NCBI GenBank assembly: GCA_024224995.1
Contig: JAAENB010000545.1
Location: forward strand, 1 to 18,712
Direction: 5' to 3'
Length of the DNA stretch: 18,712 nt
Source of the DNA: a bacterium
GTDB lineage: Bacteria > Spirochaetota > UBA4802 > UBA5550
Shown one piece after another: positions 14,307 to 18,712 of this stretch. Under the pieces are notes generated by a model, which was given only the letters and a program-made list of their open reading frames with translations, was not told where the DNA came from and did not search any database. How positions within the stretch are numbered: the first letter of the stretch is position 1; each line of letters begins with the position of its first letter. Made by a program: the position numbers and the translations under genes.

Positions 14307-15116
14307 TTATTTAAAATAATTTACTGCGTTTCTGAAAATAATCATTCCGTCACTTTCTTCGGGAACCGGTTTTCCTTCACGCTTGTACTGCTCTTTCAGC
14401 AGGGTCCAGTCATCACGCTGGGTAAAGAAAATGCCCCGTTCCGGATGGGGCATCATTCCCATAATCCTGCCCGTAGCGTCACAGAGAGAAGCTATGTCGT
14501 TTACGGAACCATTGGGATTATAGGGAAATTCTCCGCCTGCGGTCTCTCCTTCGGAATTGATATATCTCATGCTTACAAGGTTCTTTTCTTCGATGGTGTT
14601 TAATACTTTTTCCGGAGCGTAAAAATTACCTTCTCCGTGAGCTACGGGAATATGCAGGGAATCGATCCCTTTCGTAAAAATTGACGGTGAGTCCTTTTCA
14701 ATTTTAAGGTCGACCCATCTGCACTGATATCGAAAGGTCTTATTGTGTTCAAGCGCGGCTTCCGCTTCTCCGGTAAATCCGTCCAGCGCGGGTATCACCC
14801 CGATATTGACCATTACCTGGAACCCGTTGCAGATACCAAGCATGAGCGTATCGCGCTCGGTAAAACGCTTCAGCTCATCAATAAGATTGATCTTTATTTT
14901 ATTTGCAAGAGCCTTCCCGCTCCCGGTATCGTCTCCATAGGAAAAACCGCCGGGAAAAGCAAAGACCTGGTACTCGTCAAGCTGTCCGGGATTTTCTATG
15001 AGGTCATTAATATGGACAATCCGGGCCTCTGCCCCGGCCTTTTCAAAGGCATAGGATGTCTCATCATCACAATTTATTCCGTATCCCGTAAGAACGATAG
15101 TTCTTGGTTTAGCCAT
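14307..15116 (-). CDS. purQ: Phosphoribosylformylglycinamidine synthase, glutaminase subunit PurQ
   Basis: 269 aa. Class I glutamine amidotransferase that releases ammonia from glutamine for PurL in the fourth step of purine synthesis (FGAR to FGAM). Seen: GGFSYGD (56-62), nucleophile Cys96 in MLGICNGFQ, and the His224/Glu226 pair in MMPHPERG. AHGEGNF and QCRWVDLK resemble the C-terminal glutaminase part of large single-chain PurL. It is longer than the roughly 225-residue PurQ of the B. subtilis type, which agrees with the partner being a large-type PurL. AAGGA lies 7 nt before the ATG. It is downstream of purL, separated by a hairpin-rich gap of about 270 nt, and 21 nt before aroF. Confidence 0.95.
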   Translation of the reverse strand: MAKPRTIVLTGYGINCDDETSYAFEKAGAEARIVHINDLIENPGQLDEYQVFAFPGGFSYGDDTGSGKALANKIKINLIDELKRFTERDTLMLGICNGFQVMVNIGVIPALDGFTGEAEAALEHNKTFRYQCRWVDLKIEKDSPSIFTKGIDSLHIPVAHGEGNFYAPEKVLNTIEEKNLVSMRYINSEGETAGGEFPYNPNGSVNDIASLCDATGRIMGMMPHPERGIFFTQRDDWTLLKEQYKREGKPVPEESDGMIIFRNAVNYFK

Positions 15117-15216
15117 AGTTTGTTCCTTTTAAAAATATATTTTGCGAACAGGTTTCAATACCTCGCAGGTAGAGTATATACCACGATTCCTGCTGAATTA
15201 TCAAGTTTTTGCGCCC

Positions 15217-15292
15217 GCCATATGAGCGGTACTCCTTCCAGAGGTGAAAATATTCTTGTTTCACGCCCTGGAAGGAGTACCGCTCATATGGC
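15217..15292. repeat. Perfect 25-bp inverted repeat between purL and purQ
   Basis: Arms 15217-15241 and 15268-15292 are exactly complementary (gccatatgagcggtactcct... and its reverse complement). The 26-nt loop contains a second pairing, gtgaaa / tttcac (15244-15249 and 15259-15264). No target-site duplication is obvious. It could be a small palindromic mobile element or a stable hairpin in the intercistronic RNA. Confidence 0.85.
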
Positions 15293-15341
15293 AAATACAG
15301 TTGTTCACTAGAAACCCAAATAAGCCCTTCTCTCCTTGAAA

Positions 15342-15361
15342 GCGCGGTTACGCAACCGCGC
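15342..15361. repeat. GC-rich hairpin just after purL
   Basis: A perfect 8-bp stem, gcgcggtt / aaccgcgc, around a 4-nt loop, 27 nt downstream of the purL stop. On the minus strand it is followed by TTTC only, so it is a poor terminator. It may stabilise the 3' end of purL mRNA or weaken transcription into purQ. Confidence 0.6.
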
Positions 15362-15387
15362 ATACCTACCCGGAGAACCGCAATCTT

Positions 15388-18375
15388 CTAGAACTCCTTA
15401 AAAACCCCTTTATACTTCTCAAGCAGCGTATTCACATCTGTATTTACGATCTCATCTCCGTTTGTTCCCTTAACGGCAAGAATGCCGGAGCCGGTTACTT
15501 CGCCGAGCAAGCCAAAGGGCAGGCCGCTGAAGACCTGTTCAAAGCGGTCTTTTTTAGTATGGTCAACAGAGACCAGGAAACGGCCCTGGGATTCGGAAAA
15601 GAGAATGGTGTCGTTTCTTAAATTTTTAGCACCGGGTACAGCGGAAAGATCCACTGAAGCGCCAAGCATGCCGGCCATGGCCGACTTCGCAAGAGCGACA
15701 CTTAAACCGCCCCGTTCAATACTAATGCAGGAAGCCAGGAGTTCTTCCTTCATGGCCTGTTCCACGGATCTATATAGTTTAGTAAAAGATTCAGTATCTA
15801 CTTTAGGAATCGAATTGCCAATGAAAGCAGAACCCGATAATTTTTCTCCCATATAAGCAAGGTATTCACTGCCGCCTGTTTCATCAGCTGTTGTGCCGAG
15901 AACATAGACACAATCTCCCGTAAACTTAAAATCGATGGTCTGGCAGATATTAATATCCTCAATTACTCCAATAGAAGATACGAGCAAGGTGGGAGGGATT
16001 GAGATGAGAACTTCATTGAAGTTTTCATCGTAGCCTTTAAAATCATTGAACATGCTGTCTTTACCCGAAACAAAGGGCGTGCCGTAAGCAACGGCAAAAT
16101 CATAACAGGCCCGGGCCGCTTCTTTTAACTGCCCCAGGCGCTCGGGATTATTTGAATCACACCAGCAAAAATTGTCCAGCAGGGCCATTTCATCCAGAGA
16201 GCCTCCGGCTGAGACCGCGTTTCTAATGGCTGTATCAATGGAACAGGCTGCCATCCAATACGTGTCGATATCGCTGTACGAAGGGTAGAGCCCCTGGGAA
16301 AGAACTGCTCCCTTTTGGGAATCAAGGACCGGTCGAATCACCGAGGCATTGCCGTTTACCTTCCCCTTACCCTGAACCGGTTTTATAACGGAATTGGCCT
16401 GAACTTCATGATCGTACTGAAACGTAATAAATTCAAAACTGGCGGTATTCTGCCTGGATATCATATCAAGAAAAACGGATGTCATTTCCGGTTCCGGGAA
16501 TTCGGGATAATCATGAGATTGCCTGGTATAGGTAGTGCGAAGCTGCTTTACCGGGAGCCCTTCATGAAGAAAGGTCATGTCGAGATCAAAAATAACCTCT
16601 CCATTGTACCGGACTATTCCCCTGGTACCATCAGTAAACTTGCCAATCACCGCCGACTCAACTCCCCGTTTATTCATAAGGTCAATAAACGGCTGAACCG
16701 ATTCATCAGGAACCGAAAGAGTCATCCGCTCCTGGGATTCACTTACCCATATTTGCCAGGGCGCAAGCCCGTGATATTTGAGCGGAATTGTTTCAAGATC
16801 TACTTCAAAACCGCCCGATTCACGAGCCATCTCCGCGACAGAACAGGAAAGTCCCCCGGCTCCATTGTCCGTAATAGAATGATAGAGCCCCATGTCGCGG
16901 GCTTCTTTTACCACTGCATCGGAAAGTTTTTTCTGGGTTATGGGATCGCCAATTTGAACTGCCGTAGCAGGGCTGCCGGAGTTCAGGGCCTCTGAAGAGA
17001 ACGTAGCCCCGTGAATACCATCACGCCCCACTCTGCCGCCTATTATCACAACAGAGTCGCCGGGCATGGCCTTTTTACTTACCGCTGCTTTGCCGTTCAC
17101 CGTCACCGGCAACAGTCCGATTGTTCCCACAAAAACAAGCGGCTTCCCTTTAAAACGTTCATCAAAATAGACAAAACCCTGGGGAGTGGGAATTCCCGAA
17201 GTATTGCCCCCAACATTAACGCCATGAATAACCCCTTCCATTATTCTCCGGGGAGACAAAAGCTTCGTGCTTTTTTCCGTATTCCGGTACAGGGGCCGCT
17301 CATCAAAGGGATCTGCAAAACAAAAACCGTAGCGGTTGGCAATTGGTTTGGATGCCATACCGAATCCAATGGCGTCCCTGTTTACTCCGACGATCCCCGT
17401 AATGGAACCGCCAAAGGGATCAAGGGCACTGGGACTGTTGTGAGTCTCAACTTTGTCCGCTATTATATAGTTTTCATCAAAAACAATGCCCCCGGCATTG
17501 TCCACAAATACGGAGACACAAAAGTCTTTATCACCTTTTTCACGCCGAATCCGGATCGTGGCTTCACGAATATATTGTTTGTAAATACCGCCTTTAATAT
17601 CATCATCCATGTCCGCGGCGAATATAGTATGCTTGCAATGCTCACTCCAGGTCTGGGCAATGGATTCAAGCTCAATGTCCCTGGGATTTCTTTTTTCACG
17701 TTCAAGAAAGTAGTCTTTAATAACATGCATGGAAGGAAGATCCAGAGCCAGTGGACCTCTGCGGGAACCGTCATTGTCCGCAATACCTTCTTTTGCTATA
17801 ACCATCAGTTCATCATCGGCTAATGCCAGGTTTACCTCATCAGCGGTGCCCCTGTCCATAATGTGAACAACGGGCAGCTCAGTTCCCATGCCGCCACGGC
17901 TCTTATATTCCTCTCCGGAAAGGATTGTTATTCGTTCAATTAGAGGATTATATAACTCTTTACCGATTTCTTCGGCATCTTCTTTTGAAAGATTTCCCTG
18001 AAGAAAATAGGTAACGGAAGAAAATACCGATTTTTCATGATCCAGTTCCATGTTAAGAAAATCGCCAATCGATTCTCGAACCGTATGTGCCACATTATCG
18101 GTAACTCCGGGAAGAAAACCAATCTCAATAGCAAAAGAATACTGCTCCGGGGCATAGGGCTTGTTCACCAGGAAGTCCTGGGTTACGGGCTGGCTCAGAA
18201 CCTGCCCCAGCTGCTCTGCCTTCTCTCCCGGAATATCAATATATAGAAGATAATTGTCCGATGTATAGACCTCATGGGGCGAAAATCCGAGTTTTTGAAG
18301 TTTCTGTTTGATAACTTCCCCCCGGTAATCATCTGTTTTACAAAAAACCTCGATCCTGTGAGTTGCTTTTTCCAT
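15388..18375 (-). CDS. purL: Phosphoribosylformylglycinamidine synthase, large-type PurL without glutaminase domain
   Basis: 995 aa. ATP-dependent conversion of FGAR to FGAM using ammonia delivered by PurQ; cytoplasmic purine pathway. Seen: residues 1-160 look like two PurS-like repeats (IEVFCKTDDYRGEVIKQKL..., then FAIEIGFLPGVTDN...). They are followed by the PurL signatures WSEHCKHT (243-250) and ETHNSPSALDPFGG (310-323), then GRVGRDGIHGATFSSE, SITDNGAGGLSCS, SESQERM, FVSGKDSMFND and ESQGRFLVSV in the second half. With a built-in PurS-like part and no C-terminal glutaminase, the chain corresponds to large PurL (about 1300 aa) cut before its glutaminase; 995 plus 269 aa is close to that total. 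Start: AAGGGAG about 9 nt before the ATG. First gene of the purine cluster. A likely promoter and a dyad lie 30-65 nt upstream. Confidence 0.95.
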   Translation of the reverse strand: MEKATHRIEVFCKTDDYRGEVIKQKLQKLGFSPHEVYTSDNYLLYIDIPGEKAEQLGQVLSQPVTQDFLVNKPYAPEQYSFAIEIGFLPGVTDNVAHTVRESIGDFLNMELDHEKSVFSSVTYFLQGNLSKEDAEEIGKELYNPLIERITILSGEEYKSRGGMGTELPVVHIMDRGTADEVNLALADDELMVIAKEGIADNDGSRRGPLALDLPSMHVIKDYFLEREKRNPRDIELESIAQTWSEHCKHTIFAADMDDDIKGGIYKQYIREATIRIRREKGDKDFCVSVFVDNAGGIVFDENYIIADKVETHNSPSALDPFGGSITGIVGVNRDAIGFGMASKPIANRYGFCFADPFDERPLYRNTEKSTKLLSPRRIMEGVIHGVNVGGNTSGIPTPQGFVYFDERFKGKPLVFVGTIGLLPVTVNGKAAVSKKAMPGDSVVIIGGRVGRDGIHGATFSSEALNSGSPATAVQIGDPITQKKLSDAVVKEARDMGLYHSITDNGAGGLSCSVAEMARESGGFEVDLETIPLKYHGLAPWQIWVSESQERMTLSVPDESVQPFIDLMNKRGVESAVIGKFTDGTRGIVRYNGEVIFDLDMTFLHEGLPVKQLRTTYTRQSHDYPEFPEPEMTSVFLDMISRQNTASFEFITFQYDHEVQANSVIKPVQGKGKVNGNASVIRPVLDSQKGAVLSQGLYPSYSDIDTYWMAACSIDTAIRNAVSAGGSLDEMALLDNFCWCDSNNPERLGQLKEAARACYDFAVAYGTPFVSGKDSMFNDFKGYDENFNEVLISIPPTLLVSSIGVIEDINICQTIDFKFTGDCVYVLGTTADETGGSEYLAYMGEKLSGSAFIGNSIPKVDTESFTKLYRSVEQAMKEELLASCISIERGGLSVALAKSAMAGMLGASVDLSAVPGAKNLRNDTILFSESQGRFLVSVDHTKKDRFEQVFSGLPFGLLGEVTGSGILAVKGTNGDEIVNTDVNTLLEKYKGVFKEF

Positions 18376-18393
18376 TGTTTATTCTCCCTTAGG

Positions 18394-18429
18394 GGATCAA
18401 ATGTTATACGATATAAAATATTGTCTACA
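18394..18429 (-). promoter_or_regulatory. purL: Probable purL promoter
   Basis: On the minus strand TTGTAG and TATAAC are 16 nt apart, fit the -35/-10 pattern moderately, and lie behind an A-tract that could act as an upstream element. The sequence ATTGTAGACAAT, a perfect dyad with a 2-nt centre, overlaps the -35 box and could be an operator. Confidence 0.4.
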
Positions 18430-18437
18430 ATTTTTTT
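18417..18437 (-). promoter_or_regulatory. 21-nt element shared with the rpn-PKS gap (copy 2)
   Basis: The plus strand reads aatattgtctacaattttttt, 20 of 21 positions identical with 11869-11889 and in the same orientation. It contains the dyad ATTGT-AG-ACAAT. The position over the likely purL -35 region suggests either a promoter element or a regulator binding site. Confidence 0.4.
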
Positions 18438-18469
18438 TATTTAGATCCGAATCACCTTAAGAGTGCGGC

Positions 18470-18712
18470 CCCTGCGAAGCAGGGAAAAATAGATCAGAAA
18501 CTAAATAGTGCGGCATATATAAGGTATATGAACCCGGAATGTAACCGATGCCCGGAGCAATACCTCCGCAGAACGTTCGGAACTCGCTCCGCTCAGACAG
18601 CCTCACAACCCGCAGAGGCATCGCTCCGGGCATCGGTTACATTCCGAATTACGTTTTTCGGTATATTGAGACACGACCGACCCTGTATAGCGGGTAAAAA
18701 ATACGTCAGAAA
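18470..18712. repeat. Composite repeat: 35-bp imperfect inverted repeat bracketed by direct repeats
   Basis: Inverted repeat arms 18535-18569 and 18612-18646 match at 32 of 35 positions (outer part cggaatgtaaccgatgccc exact) around a 42-nt centre that contains the palindrome gaacgttc. About 34 nt outside each arm is a copy of a roughly 31-nt imperfect direct repeat (18470-18500, ccctgcgaagcagggaaaaa...; 18681-18712, ccctgtatagcgggtaaaaa...). The second copy reaches the window edge. No ORF is visible inside. It resembles REP/MITE-type non-autonomous elements. Confidence 0.6.

Noticed and set aside
14265..14603. Plus-strand ORF of 112 codons opposite purQ and the purQ-aroF junction
   Set aside because: Overlaps two confident minus-strand genes and carries no domain signal.
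15109..15363. 84-codon minus-strand ORF between purL and purQ whose stop overlaps the purQ start
   Set aside because: It runs straight through the perfect inverted repeat and the purQ ribosome site, has no clear ribosome site of its own, and its peptide resembles nothing known. Most likely a chance frame.
17011..17823. Plus-strand ORF of 270 codons opposite purL
   Set aside because: Antisense shadow of purL; no recognisable motifs, while the minus strand holds PurL signatures in every part.
1..18712. CRISPR arrays, tRNA and rRNA genes
   Set aside because: No regularly spaced identical repeats, no cloverleaf and no rRNA-like sequence noticed on either strand by eye.

Overview
The window holds four confident protein-coding genes, all on the minus strand, reading from right to left: purL, purQ, aroF, an Rpn-family nuclease gene, and then the 5' part of a very large polyketide synthase (PKS) gene that runs off the left edge. 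More than 60 percent of the window is the PKS. The organism cannot be named from the sequence alone. A large-type PurL split from its glutaminase, an Rpn-type nuclease, moderate GC with T/A-rich gaps, and a PKS without acyltransferase domains suit an anaerobic or soil/sediment bacterium outside the Actinobacteria. Desulfobacterota, Spirochaetota and Aminicenantes-like lineages are my guesses and are not demonstrated.

Right edge (18376-18712): a non-coding stretch with a probable purL promoter and a short dyad. Further upstream lies a composite repeat: a 35-bp imperfect inverted repeat bracketed by two imperfect direct repeats. Positions 13257-18375: purL (995 aa, with a built-in PurS-like N-terminal region), purQ (269 aa glutaminase subunit) and aroF (DAHP synthase, 342 aa), each with a recognisable ribosome binding site, probably one transcript. 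purQ and aroF are 21 nt apart. purL and purQ are separated by about 270 nt holding a perfect 25-bp inverted repeat and a smaller GC-rich hairpin. PurL and PurQ together make FGAM synthase of purine synthesis; AroF opens the shikimate pathway. A terminator-like structure follows aroF.

Positions 11960-13000: an Rpn-family PD-(D/E)XK nuclease/transposase-like gene with a Lys/Gly/Val-rich repeat tail. It may be translated from a short leader ORF. Positions 11431-11959: a 529-nt gap with a weak terminator after rpn, a 21-nt element nearly identical to one upstream of purL, a doubtful 64-codon ORF, a bidirectional terminator-like hairpin, and two consecutive small hairpins with GNRA-type loops just before the PKS start.

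Positions 1-11430: one uninterrupted reading frame of 3810 codons without a stop. Its order is acyl-AMP ligase, ACP, then module 1 (KS, linker, DH-like, KR, ACP), then module 2 (KS, an inserted ACP-like fold, linker, DH-like, KR, window edge). No AT domain is present, so malonyl units must come from a separate acyltransferase (trans-AT type). Several active sites look lost: both DH-like domains lack the catalytic His, the ACP-like insert has Thr instead of the phosphopantetheine Ser, and the second KR has Gly in place of the catalytic Ser. The likely scheme is that an activated carboxylic acid is loaded on the first ACP and extended by module 1 to a beta-hydroxy intermediate. Module 2 then acts on it with uncertain reduction.
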